NCBI GenBank assembly: GCA_934432725.1
Contig: CAKRZE010000001.1
Location: forward strand, 1-64,000
Source of the DNA: an uncultured Eubacteriales bacterium
Lineage (GTDB): Bacteria > Bacillota > Clostridia > Oscillospirales > CAG-272
Reading direction: 5' to 3'
Length of the DNA: 64,000 nucleotides
The position numbers and the translations under genes are program-made. Below are positions 1 through 7,607 of this stretch, piece by piece. Within the stretch, counting starts at the first letter, position 1. Every line of letters begins with the position of its first letter. A model generated the notes under the pieces. The model was given only the letters and a program-made list of their open reading frames with translations. It had not been told where the DNA came from and ran no database searches.

Positions 1-93
1 GCACGGCAGAATCAATCTGCCATGCCGTCTCCCCAAGCACCGCCCATGGGCTGCCTGCTTTATCGCAGGTGCGCCTTTGGACTGACTTTTCTC

Positions 94-558
94 TCAACAA
101 TAGATCGTTTTGAAATCATCGGCAACTTTCTCGTGATAAATTTCGCTGATTGTATTGTCTGTGAACACGGGAAGCATTTCGCCAAAACCCTCGATCAGCT
201 TATCCGACTTTGCAAGCTCAGAGAGAGAATACCAAAATATTTCACCCTCAGTGGAAGCTTTCAGTTTCCCGGTAAACCTGTCCGCAATGTAAAGGGAAAC
301 GATATACCGCTTCCCATCCTTTTGTTTATGAAATTCTTTGATACCGCAAAGCCTTGGGGCTTCAATTGTCAGACCTGTTTCTTCCCGCATTTCACGGATA
401 ACGGATGGGGTAACATATTCACCCGTTTCAACGTGACCGCCCGGAAAATTCCATCCATGCCAGGTGGGGTGATTCACCTTGTTCTGCACAAGCACATTAC
501 CTTTGCCGTCGCAGATCATGCACATGTTTGTAAGTTCAACTTCTTCTGTTCTTGACAC
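94..558 (-). CDS. NUDIX hydrolase (MutT-like nucleotide pyrophosphatase)
   Basis: Predicted 154-residue NUDIX hydrolase that cleaves a nucleoside diphosphate linked to another moiety; similar small clostridial proteins are usually labelled 8-oxo-dGTP diphosphatase, but the substrate cannot be read from sequence. The Nudix box is intact at about residues 39-61, with GGHVETGE followed by the metal-binding REMREETG. The start is GTG at 558, chosen because AAAGGA lies 8 bases upstream. It sits 23 bp downstream of the CsoR-type repressor gene on the same strand, so the two probably share the promoter at 890-918. Family assignment is firm, specificity is not. Confidence 0.85.
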   Translation of the reverse strand: MSRTEEVELTNMCMICDGKGNVLVQNKVNHPTWHGWNFPGGHVETGEYVTPSVIREMREETGLTIEAPRLCGIKEFHKQKDGKRYIVSLYIADRFTGKLKASTEGEIFWYSLSELAKSDKLIEGFGEMLPVFTDNTISEIYHEKVADDFKTIYC

Positions 559-581
559 GGTATTTTTCCTTTACAGCTTAA

Positions 582-857
582 TTACTGCATGTTGGCAAAG
601 CGCTCCACGGCTTTGGTGAAGCTTTCGATGGTCTTTTCTGCGTCTCCGTGTTCGATACCGTCCCGGACGCAATGCTTGATAAGCCCTTCAAGAACGACTT
701 TTCCGCATCCGTTCAAGGCGGATTTTGCTGCGTTGATCTGTGCCAGAACATCCTCGCAGGGTACATCCTCGTCTACCATCCGGTCAATGGCTTGTACCTG
801 TCCGATAATTTTTTTCAAACGGCGGTGTAGATTTTCTGCGTCCATACATTGCTTCAT
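582..857 (-). CDS. CsoR/FrmR-family (DUF156) metal or sulfur-sensing repressor
   Basis: A 91-residue all-helical repressor of the CsoR/RcnR/FrmR/CstR family, which binds DNA until copper, nickel, formaldehyde or persulfide is sensed. The family core is clear: GQVQAIDRMVDED then PCEDVLAQ, and a C-terminal KHCVRDGIEHGD. The first conserved cysteine is C34 and the last is C63, at the family spacing of 29. The intervening ligand position, normally His (four residues before the last Cys), is L59, read directly from codon CTT at 683-681. That leaves a Cys-x-Cys pattern resembling the persulfide sensor CstR rather than copper-binding CsoR. Further cysteines lie at C4 and C51. No copper ATPase or rhodanese is adjacent to reveal the ligand. 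Confidence 0.88.
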   Translation of the reverse strand: MKQCMDAENLHRRLKKIIGQVQAIDRMVDEDVPCEDVLAQINAAKSALNGCGKVVLEGLIKHCVRDGIEHGDAEKTIESFTKAVERFANMQ

Positions 858-889
858 AAGCTTCCTCCTGCTGTAAGGGGTATATGTTT

Positions 890-918
890 ATTATACTCTG
901 CAAAAAAGCTTTTGTCAA
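890..918 (-). promoter_or_regulatory. Sigma-A promoter of the CsoR-family gene
   Basis: On the minus strand TTGACA (918-913), a 17-bp spacer and TATAAT (895-890) form a consensus vegetative promoter. The start region just downstream carries ATACCCC (about 884-878), which resembles half of the A/T-flanked C-tract operators used by CsoR-family proteins, suggesting autoregulation. The operator part is inference. Confidence 0.65.
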
Positions 919-1398
919 CCGTATACTTTTGCTATTCGGTTTTGCGGCGGGGGCTGCGGAACAATATTGCAGCAGAAACGGCTCACCTGTCATTAGCGTT
1001 TTATGTAAGAAAGCATACTGCCGTATCGGGTTGCCGGCGCGTGTTTCCGGATGCACCGAAGGCTCTTACACTGCATCTCTGTCCCGCAGCACGTAAAGAC
1101 AGAACTTTGCCGCAGCAAGGCTTCACACCGCGCGGTTTTTTGTGCGGTTCGCTTTTTGAGGCTTTCGGCGAGAGCTTTTTCACGGACATATCCGCCGACT
1201 GAGCGGCGGTATCCGAAATCAGCAAAAATGATAGCTGTTTGGGGGAAGAGGGGATGCCGTTTGCAGCTCATTCGGATTTGCAGTTGACGGTAGCACGCAA
1301 AAAAGAGGTATTTCTTTGTGTGAGCGGTATTATGTGCGCTGCCCGATTTGGGGACTGTGCATGCAGACAAGGTGATTCGCCGGAATCGACGCTGCCGA
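919..1398. other. Gene-free interval
   Basis: Between the CsoR promoter and the possible promoter at 1399 I see no recognisable gene on either strand. Open frames exist but lack ribosome binding sites and encode arginine- and cysteine-rich sequence without family resemblance. Confidence 0.5.
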
Positions 1399-1427
1399 TT
1401 TACGTCTTTCGGTCGGGTTGGTATCAT
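1399..1427 (+). promoter_or_regulatory. Possible promoter of the 1630 membrane protein
   Basis: TTTACG (1399-1404), a 17-bp spacer and TATCAT (1422-1427) preceded by TGG, an extended -10. Two mismatches in the -35 box keep this tentative. It would give a leader of about 200 nt before the ATG at 1630. Confidence 0.35.
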
Positions 1428-1629
1428 ACGCACGGGAATCCTTGCGGAAGACAAGGCGTCCGGGTCTTATCCGTCTCCGGCACAGCATCCCGCTGCCGTG
1501 CTCCTCAATGCGCGGCGTAAAAATGTCAAACAATATGGAACAAAATTCGGCGGGGAGGCGTCTTTTATCGCAAGGGAGGTGCAGGACACTCGTTCCTCGC
1601 TTGAGAAGGCGTGCAGAAAGAGGGTTTTT

Positions 1630-2097
1630 ATGAAAACGAAGCGGCTTCTGATGCTGCTATATTATATTTTTGTTCCTGCCGGTTATTTGCTGCATATCAG
1701 ACTGGCTGCACTCTGGCTGAAGCATGCCGGGGGAGCTTCCAATATCGGTGCGGTTCTTGTGACGGTTTACGGAGTGTTTCTTGTCGGAATATGGGTCCTG
1801 ATCGCGCTGCTTATGCGGTTCAGTCTGCTGAAATGGTATGTCGATCCCTTCGCGGCGGCAGAGGCTCCGCTGCTTATGTATGTCCTTATGATTGCGGGTC
1901 AAATGAAGCAGGCGAAGAGCCTGCACGCAGCACTTCTTCTGACAAACCGCGAGCTTTGCGATGACGGAGGGATGGGATGGATTCTCCTGATTGCGCTTTT
2001 TTTGTTCGGTCTTGTGATGTCGTTTTCGATTGCAAGGAAAAAGGGACAGAGCATTTCATTCCGTCTGCTTGCCAAAGCTTTTCCGGATAGAGGCTGA
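1630..2097 (+). CDS. Small multi-pass membrane protein of unknown function
   Basis: A 155-residue protein with no family I recognise. The frame is open further upstream, but the upstream part is arginine-rich and unlike protein; ATG at 1630 has AGAGGG about 6 bases upstream and begins a hydrophobic N-terminus (MKTKRLLMLLYYIF). Membrane segments lie at roughly residues 4-25, 33-58, 68-84 and 112-130, and the C-terminus is basic. It stands alone between two gene-free intervals, so context gives no hint of its role. Confidence 0.55.
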   Translation: MKTKRLLMLLYYIFVPAGYLLHIRLAALWLKHAGGASNIGAVLVTVYGVFLVGIWVLIALLMRFSLLKWYVDPFAAAEAPLLMYVLMIAGQMKQAKSLHAALLLTNRELCDDGGMGWILLIALFLFGLVMSFSIARKKGQSISFRLLAKAFPDRG

Positions 2098-2705
2098 TCC
2101 TTCGGGATGAAAAAACGTGGTTTGCGATGTATGAAAATGCATGATGCCAACGAGGAGAAAAGATGCGGTATGATATCGAAAGCGGCGGGTTGTGCGATTT
2201 TATATCGGAAATGGCTGTGCAAGACAGATAAAGCATGCCCGGCTGCCGTTTTGGGTCAGGCGGTGAGGGGACGCCTTTGAGGGACTGTTTCATGCCATCG
2301 GCTTTTGCAGGACTGCCGATACGTTCCGATTTCTTCAGTCAGAAAAATGATACGGTCTCCGGTGGCTGCCGCGCTTCAGAACGGCAGCGCCGGAATTTTT
2401 GATTTTCAGAGCCTCCGTATTTCCCGCTTTGTTTGCCTTGCGCACGGAGATCGGGGACTCGACGGGAATTCTGCGGAGGCCGTTTTCCGAACGGAGCGGT
2501 CCGGTGCTGCCGGTATCCGCAAAGCCGTGCCCTGCCCGCTGCTGCGGGTTTTTCTGTTTTATGCGGAAACAGCAGGCATATGCCGCCGTGTTTTGTGACG
2601 ATGACCCCCGCCGCAGCACTGCCGGGAAATAAGGCGGACGCTGCGGAAACAGAAGGGGAAGCATGGCGGCAGGGGAATGCATGAAAATTATTTTTCCGGC
2701 AAAAT
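2098..2705. other. Gene-free interval upstream of nrdD
   Basis: No convincing gene on either strand in about 600 bp. The only structured part of the wider gap is the nrdD control region that begins at 2706. Confidence 0.5.
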
Positions 2706-2752
2706 ACACAATATTTGCAAAATGCCTTGCAATGAGACACAAGATGTGGTAT
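2706..2752 (+). promoter_or_regulatory. Two candidate NrdR boxes
   Basis: Two 16-bp segments at 2706-2721 (ACACAATATTTGCAAA) and 2737-2752 (ACACAAGATGTGGTAT) both resemble the NrdR consensus acaCwAtATaTwGwgt; the first half of each is nearly perfect. Their starts are 31 bp apart, three helical turns, the usual spacing of paired NrdR boxes. The second box covers the -35/-10 spacer and the -10 of the nrdD promoter, a position suited to repression by NrdR when dATP is abundant. No nrdR gene is in this window. Confidence 0.55.
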
Positions 2753-2755
2753 GAT
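2727..2755 (+). promoter_or_regulatory. Promoter of nrdD
   Basis: TTGCAA (2727-2732), 17-bp spacer, TATGAT (2750-2755). The predicted start near 2762 gives a leader of about 210 nt before nrdD. Confidence 0.7.
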
Positions 2756-2973
2756 TGTCCTGCCCGGGAACGGATGGCGGCGGACATTTATGCTGCAATC
2801 GAAGCTGAGTCTATGAAAGTCCGAATGCGGGAAAGGCATACAAGGCGGCTCTGAAGCGGGGGAATGCCTGCTGCGGAAAAGTCGGCGGACTTTTAATGGA
2901 TTTTTCTTCCGGGCTGCCGACTGCAATTTGAAGGAAAGGAAGTCCTTCTCAAACGGGGGGTGTGGGGATAGAT

Positions 2974-5151
2974 ATGAAAATCATCAAAAGAGACGGGTCG
3001 GAAGCGGAATTTGATATCACAAAAATCATTTTGGCAGTGACGAAGGCGAACAACGAGCTGCGTGAGGACGAAAGACTGACGGCGGAGCAGATCAGGACGC
3101 TTGCAGCGCGGGTGGAGGAGCAGTGCGCCGGAATAGGAAGAGCAGCCGGAGTAGAGGAAATTCAGGATATGGTGGAAAACCGGCTGATGGAGTACCGGGC
3201 ATATTCTCTTGCGCGGATCTATATTACCTATCGGTATAAGCGAGCGCTTGTCCGCCGGTCCAATACGACCGATAAACAGATTCTCAGCCTGATTGAGTGC
3301 AACAATGAGGAGGTCAAGCAGGAGAACTCCAATAAAAACCCGACAGTGAACAGCGTGCAGCGCGATTACATGGCGGGTGAGGTGAGTAAGGATATCACCA
3401 AGCGTCTGCTGCTGCCGGAGGAAATCGTTCGGGCGCATGAAGAGGGGATCATCCATTTTCACGATGCGGATTACTTTGCACAGCACATGCACAACTGCGA
3501 TCTTGTCAATCTTGAGGATATGCTGCAAAACGGCACGGTGATCAGCGGTACGATGATCGAAAAGCCGCACTCCTTTTCCACTGCGTGCAATATTGCCACC
3601 CAGATTATCGCACAGGTTGCCTCCAACCAGTACGGCGGGCAGTCGATCAGCCTGACGCACCTTGCGCCGTTTGTGCAGGTCAGCCGGGAAAAAATCCGTG
3701 CGGATGTTGTTGCGGAGCTGAAGCTGGCAGGCGGTAAATCGGATGAGGCTACGATTGCAAAAATCACGGAAAAGCGTCTGCGCGACGAGATACGGAAGGG
3801 CGTGCAGACGATTCAGTATCAGGTGGTAACGCTTCTTACCACAAACGGGCAGGCGCCGTTTGTCACCGTGTTTATGTACCTGAACGAGGCGAAAAACGAG
3901 CAGGAAAAAAAGGACCTCGCCATGATCATAGAGGAGGTTCTGCGCGAACGGTATCAGGGTGTGAAAAACGAAGCGGGCGTATGGATCACCCCTGCCTTTC
4001 CAAAGCTGATTTATGTGCTGGAGGAGGACAATGTCAGTGAGGGTACGCCGTACTATGAGCTGACCAGACTGGCGGCGAAATGCACGGCAAAGCGCATGGT
4101 GCCCGACTATATTTCGGAAAAAATCATGCTTTCTCTGAAGGTGGATAAGAACGGCGAGGGGCACTGCTATACCTGCATGGGGTGCAGGAGCTTTTTGACG
4201 CCGTATGTGGACGAGAACGGAAAGCCGAAGTATTACGGCAGGTTCAATCAGGGCGTGGTGACCCTGAATCTTCCGGATGTCGCACTTTCCTCAGGGGGGG
4301 ACATCGATCTGTTCTGGAGGATACTGGACGACCGTCTTGAGCTGTGCTATAAAGCACTGATGTGCAGGCATAACCGCCTGAAGGGGACGCTGTCCGATGC
4401 CGCACCGATTCTGTGGCAGTACGGCGCATTGGCGCGCCTGAAAAAGGGCGAGAAGATCGATAAGCTGCTGTACGGGGGGTATTCAACAATCTCGCTCGGT
4501 TATGCCGGGCTGTATGAGTGTGTGAAATACCTGACCGGAAAATCCCACACCGATCCTGCGGCAACGCCGTTTGCCCTGGAGATCATGCACCGCCTGAATG
4601 AGGCGTGCCGCCGCTGGAAGGAGCAGGAGCATATCGACTTCAGCCTGTACGGAACGCCTCTGGAAAGCACAACCTATAAGTTTGCCCGCTGTCTGCAAAA
4701 GCGCTTCGGGATGATTCCCGGCATCACGGACAAAAATTATATCACCAACAGCTATCATATTCATGTGACGGAAAAGATCGATGCGTTTTCCAAGCTCGCC
4801 TTTGAAGCACAGTTTCAGGCGCTTTCCCCCGGCGGCGCGATCAGCTATGTCGAGGTGCCGGATATGCAGGATAATCCGGAGGCGGTTATGGCTGTGATCC
4901 GGTTTATATATGATCATATCATGTATGCGGAGCTGAATACCAAATCGGACTATTGTCAGGTCTGCGGCTTTGACGGAGAGATCCGCATTGAGGATGACGG
5001 GGACGGCAAGCTGATCTGGAAATGCCCGCAGTGCGGAAATACGGATCAGACAAAGATGAATGTGGCGCGCCGCACCTGCGGGTATATCGGCACGCAATAC
5101 TGGAATCAGGGCAGGACACAGGAAATCCGGGAGAGGGTCCTTCATTTATAA
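2974..5151 (+). CDS. nrdD: Anaerobic (class III) ribonucleoside-triphosphate reductase
   Basis: NrdD reduces ribonucleoside triphosphates to deoxy forms using a glycyl radical and is the oxygen-independent route to DNA precursors. The 725-residue protein has an N-terminal ATP-cone (about residues 1-90, starting MKIIKRDGS), the large barrel domain with the YTCMGCRSF region, a C-terminal zinc site of two CxxC pairs (CQVC and CPQC), and the glycyl-radical loop RRTCGYIG with the radical glycine near residue 703. ATG at 2974 follows a purine-rich stretch; a GTG 12 bases earlier is an alternative start. The activase nrdG follows 249 bp downstream, and paired NrdR-like boxes overlap the promoter. 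Confidence 0.97.
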   Translation: MKIIKRDGSEAEFDITKIILAVTKANNELREDERLTAEQIRTLAARVEEQCAGIGRAAGVEEIQDMVENRLMEYRAYSLARIYITYRYKRALVRRSNTTDKQILSLIECNNEEVKQENSNKNPTVNSVQRDYMAGEVSKDITKRLLLPEEIVRAHEEGIIHFHDADYFAQHMHNCDLVNLEDMLQNGTVISGTMIEKPHSFSTACNIATQIIAQVASNQYGGQSISLTHLAPFVQVSREKIRADVVAELKLAGGKSDEATIAKITEKRLRDEIRKGVQTIQYQVVTLLTTNGQAPFVTVFMYLNEAKNEQEKKDLAMIIEEVLRERYQGVKNEAGVWITPAFPKLIYVLEEDNVSEGTPYYELTRLAAKCTAKRMVPDYISEKIMLSLKVDKNGEGHCYTCMGCRSFLTPYVDENGKPKYYGRFNQGVVTLNLPDVALSSGGDIDLFWRILDDRLELCYKALMCRHNRLKGTLSDAAPILWQYGALARLKKGEKIDKLLYGGYSTISLGYAGLYECVKYLTGKSHTDPAATPFALEIMHRLNEACRRWKEQEHIDFSLYGTPLESTTYKFARCLQKRFGMIPGITDKNYITNSYHIHVTEKIDAFSKLAFEAQFQALSPGGAISYVEVPDMQDNPEAVMAVIRFIYDHIMYAELNTKSDYCQVCGFDGEIRIEDDGDGKLIWKCPQCGNTDQTKMNVARRTCGYIGTQYWNQGRTQEIRERVLHL

Positions 5152-5268
5152 CGGGAAGGATGTGCATAACCGCAGCATGCCGCAGGGCTTTGGGCGTCTT
5201 GCGGAAGGCAAACGGGTGCATATGCTTTTCGGCGCCCGATCTGCAAAATCAATCTGAAAACAGACGAT

Positions 5269-5298
5269 CCGGTCTGCTATGTGAAAGAGGCAGACCGG
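5269..5298 (+). other. Hairpin between nrdD and nrdG
   Basis: A perfect 9-bp inverted repeat, CCGGTCTGC (5269-5277) and GCAGACCGG (5290-5298), with a 12-base loop. There is no T-run after it, so it is more likely an mRNA-processing or stabilising stem than a terminator. Confidence 0.35.
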
Positions 5299-5400
5299 TC
5301 GTGCGTTTGACTTAGGGGCATTGCCCGGCGGAAGGCAAAAAAGAGAACGGCAAGCATCTGGCTTGAATAAGGACCGACGGCGCAAAGGGAATGATATTCT

Positions 5401-5934
5401 ATGTATTACGGAGAACTGAAAAAATGCGATATCGCAAACGGCAGCGGCGTCCGGGTGAGTCTGTTTGTGTCGGGGTGTACCAACCGGTGCAAGAACTGCT
5501 TTCAGCCCCAGACGTGGGATTTCTGCTATGGAAAGCCGTTTACCGCAGATACGGTGCAGGAGATATGCGGGGAGCTTGACAAGCCGTATGTCAGCGGCTT
5601 GAGCATTCTCGGCGGAGAGCCGTTTGAGCCGGCAAATCAGGGCGAAATTCTGGCGCTTTTGCGGGGTGTGAAGGTGCGGTATCCGAAAAAAAACGTTTGG
5701 ATCTTCACAGGCTTCCGGTTGGAGGATGAGCTTTGCCGGCAGGGAGCGTATCCCTGCCGCAGGGAGACGGCGGAAATTCTGTCTCTGACGGATATTCTGG
5801 TGGACGGCAGATATGAGGATGCGCTGCACAACATCAGTCTGCAATTCCGCGGCTCCTCCAATCAGCGCATTATTGATATGAAGGCAACGCGGGCAAGCGG
5901 AAGACTGACGCTTTGGGCGGATTGCAGAAGATAG
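5401..5934 (+). CDS. nrdG: Anaerobic ribonucleotide reductase-activating protein
   Basis: NrdG is a radical-SAM enzyme that uses a [4Fe-4S] cluster and S-adenosylmethionine to install the glycyl radical on NrdD. At 177 residues it has family size. The cluster motif CxxxCxxC is at C26, C30 and C33 (SGCTNRCKNCF), followed by the GGEPF SAM-binding segment near residue 70. ATG at 5401 is chosen because the conserved N-terminus begins here; AAAGGGAA lies somewhat far upstream. It is separated from nrdD by 249 bp containing a hairpin and no obvious promoter, so read-through from nrdD is likely. Confidence 0.95.
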   Translation: MYYGELKKCDIANGSGVRVSLFVSGCTNRCKNCFQPQTWDFCYGKPFTADTVQEICGELDKPYVSGLSILGGEPFEPANQGEILALLRGVKVRYPKKNVWIFTGFRLEDELCRQGAYPCRRETAEILSLTDILVDGRYEDALHNISLQFRGSSNQRIIDMKATRASGRLTLWADCRR

Positions 5935-6078
5935 CCGCACCGGATCGGGAATAGGCGGCACCGGACCCTGATGCGGCTTCGTGAGACAGATTCTTTTCAG
6001 TGTCCGGCAGGCATCCGAACGGGAGGGCAGGCTTCGGTACCGAACCCGGAACAAACCCGGAAACAAACGGATATGCAT

Positions 6079-6124
6079 AAAACGCCTGCACCATGCCGGA
6101 AAACCGGTGTGATGCGGGCGTTTT
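6079..6124. terminator. Bidirectional terminator between nrdG and the alarmone synthetase
   Basis: AAAACGCC and GGCGTTTT close a long, nearly perfect stem across 6079-6124. A-tract and T-tract flank it symmetrically, so it can stop transcription of convergent nrdG (plus) and the gene at 6198 (minus). Confidence 0.75.
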
Positions 6125-6197
6125 GAACCGTCTGCCGCGGGTGGGGAACATTAAGGCGCGTGCGGACGTCTGTCATCCCGAAAAGGCATCCCGGCTC

Positions 6198-6875
6198 TCA
6201 CAGCTTTTGGATTTCTTTATAAATCTGCTGCATTTTTTCGTCAATTGCCGCGATCTGACTGGCGGCAGAGAGCATATCATCGCAGATGCTTTGCGGAATA
6301 TCCTTGTCGGATTTGTATCTGAGGTCATGCTCAAGGCTTGCCCAGAAGTCCATGGCAACGGTTCGAATCTGAACCTCCACAGTGACGTATTCCGTGCGCT
6401 CTGACAGGTAAACCGGAATCTTCAGGTCGAGGTGAAGGCTGCGGTAACCGTTGTAATTCGGCTGCTTGATATAGTCGGTGATATTGACCAGCGTGATATC
6501 CGATTGGCGGAGAAGCATGTCTGCGACCCTGTAAACGTCATCGATATAACAGCACACCACGCGGATGCCGGCGATATCATTCAGATTTTGCTTGGCGGAT
6601 GCAATGCTGATCTCAAAATTTCTTTTTTGGAGCTTTTTCAGCATGCTTTGCGGAGACTTCAGTCGGCTTTCAATATGATGAATGGGATTCCGTGCATAAC
6701 GGACGCGGAACTCCTCGCTCAGAATTTCAAGCTTTGTCCGGATTTCTTTGACGGCAGCCTGATACAGCTGCTGCATCTCCAGAAATTGACTCAGGCTTTG
6801 AAATAATTGCCCCGTGCTTTCACGGTCCAACGGCAATAGACTGTCGCTCTGCGGGAGTATGTATTCAGATTTCAT
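6198..6875 (-). CDS. Small alarmone synthetase (RelA/SpoT-domain, YjbM/RelQ-like)
   Basis: A 225-residue single-domain GTP pyrophosphokinase relative that would make (p)ppGpp from ATP and GTP or GDP. Synthetase motifs occur in order: the substrate-binding segment around HHIESRLKSPQSM, DIAGIRVVC, YNGYRSLHL and the catalytic VEVQIRT, then MDFWASLEHDLRYK. It lacks the hydrolase domain and the TGS/ACT regulatory region of full-length Rel, as expected for small alarmone synthetases. ATG at 6875 is preceded by AAGGAG about 11 bases away; a TATAAT box lies at 6935-6930 with a weak -35. It is a single gene, convergent with nrdG. Confidence 0.9.
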   Translation of the reverse strand: MKSEYILPQSDSLLPLDRESTGQLFQSLSQFLEMQQLYQAAVKEIRTKLEILSEEFRVRYARNPIHHIESRLKSPQSMLKKLQKRNFEISIASAKQNLNDIAGIRVVCCYIDDVYRVADMLLRQSDITLVNITDYIKQPNYNGYRSLHLDLKIPVYLSERTEYVTVEVQIRTVAMDFWASLEHDLRYKSDKDIPQSICDDMLSAASQIAAIDEKMQQIYKEIQKL

Positions 6876-6935
6876 TTCTATAAAGGCTCCTTATCACTTG
6901 TGCTGCCGGTTTGGAATGTCTCTGCTATCATTATA

Positions 6936-7371
6936 AGTAATTATTAAAAGCAGGGTGAGAAGGATTTGTGAATTTACTGAAAACAGGAGCATATTTCTGC
7001 CGGATTTTGTGTAAACGGCGATATGCTTTTGCGAAAGGGACGGGCGGAGCCTTGCGCCGGGCGATTTGGTGAATGGCGGTGTATGGCGCGGGGGCGCGGG
7101 CACCGCAGAAGCGGCAGCTGAATTTACATGACTGCGGATCGGAAGGCAAAGCTTTTGATTGCAGCGGGCTGTCAGGTGAAACCGGGAGGTAAATTTTGTG
7201 TTTCGGGCTGCGGAACCGGACCGTGTCCTTCCGCGCAGGGTAAGCATAAAAAGGCGGAGCTGCGGTTTCCGGTCGGTTCGGTGCCGGGAAAAGTGCCGTG
7301 CAAACGGGGGCTTTCGGGGTGTGAACCGTGTGCGGCGGCAAAGGAAGTATGACGGCAGCAGGGGAACGGCG
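6936..7371. other. Gene-free interval
   Basis: I see nothing recognisable between the alarmone-synthetase promoter region and the dxs promoter. Long minus-strand open frames here are proline/arginine-rich and show no family signature. Confidence 0.45.
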
Positions 7372-7399
7372 TTGACAGAACGGGAAAATATGATACAAT
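7372..7399 (+). promoter_or_regulatory. Promoter of dxs
   Basis: TTGACA (7372-7377), 16-bp spacer, TACAAT (7394-7399) preceded by TGA, an extended -10. The transcript would have a leader of about 200 nt before the ATG at 7608. Confidence 0.7.
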
Positions 7400-7607
7400 G
7401 AGGTATACCCGGCATACGGAATATCGGGCGGGGTCCTTGCGCATTGCAGAGCTGTGCCGGGGCTGCCGCCGGCATTTACGGGGGCGCTTTTGACAGCGGA
7501 CACCTCTCGGCTTCGCTTTTCCGCGAAGCGGACCGTTGCCCCTTTTCGGTATGCATGACAGAATTTCCGAAAGGATTTTTCGCCGTTTGGCGGAAACTGA
7601 ATACAGA

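Noticed and set aside
1..93. Left window edge, with a GGCAG/CTGCC stem at about 5-21.
   Set aside because: Too little sequence to assign; it may be a terminator of the NUDIX gene but has no T-run.
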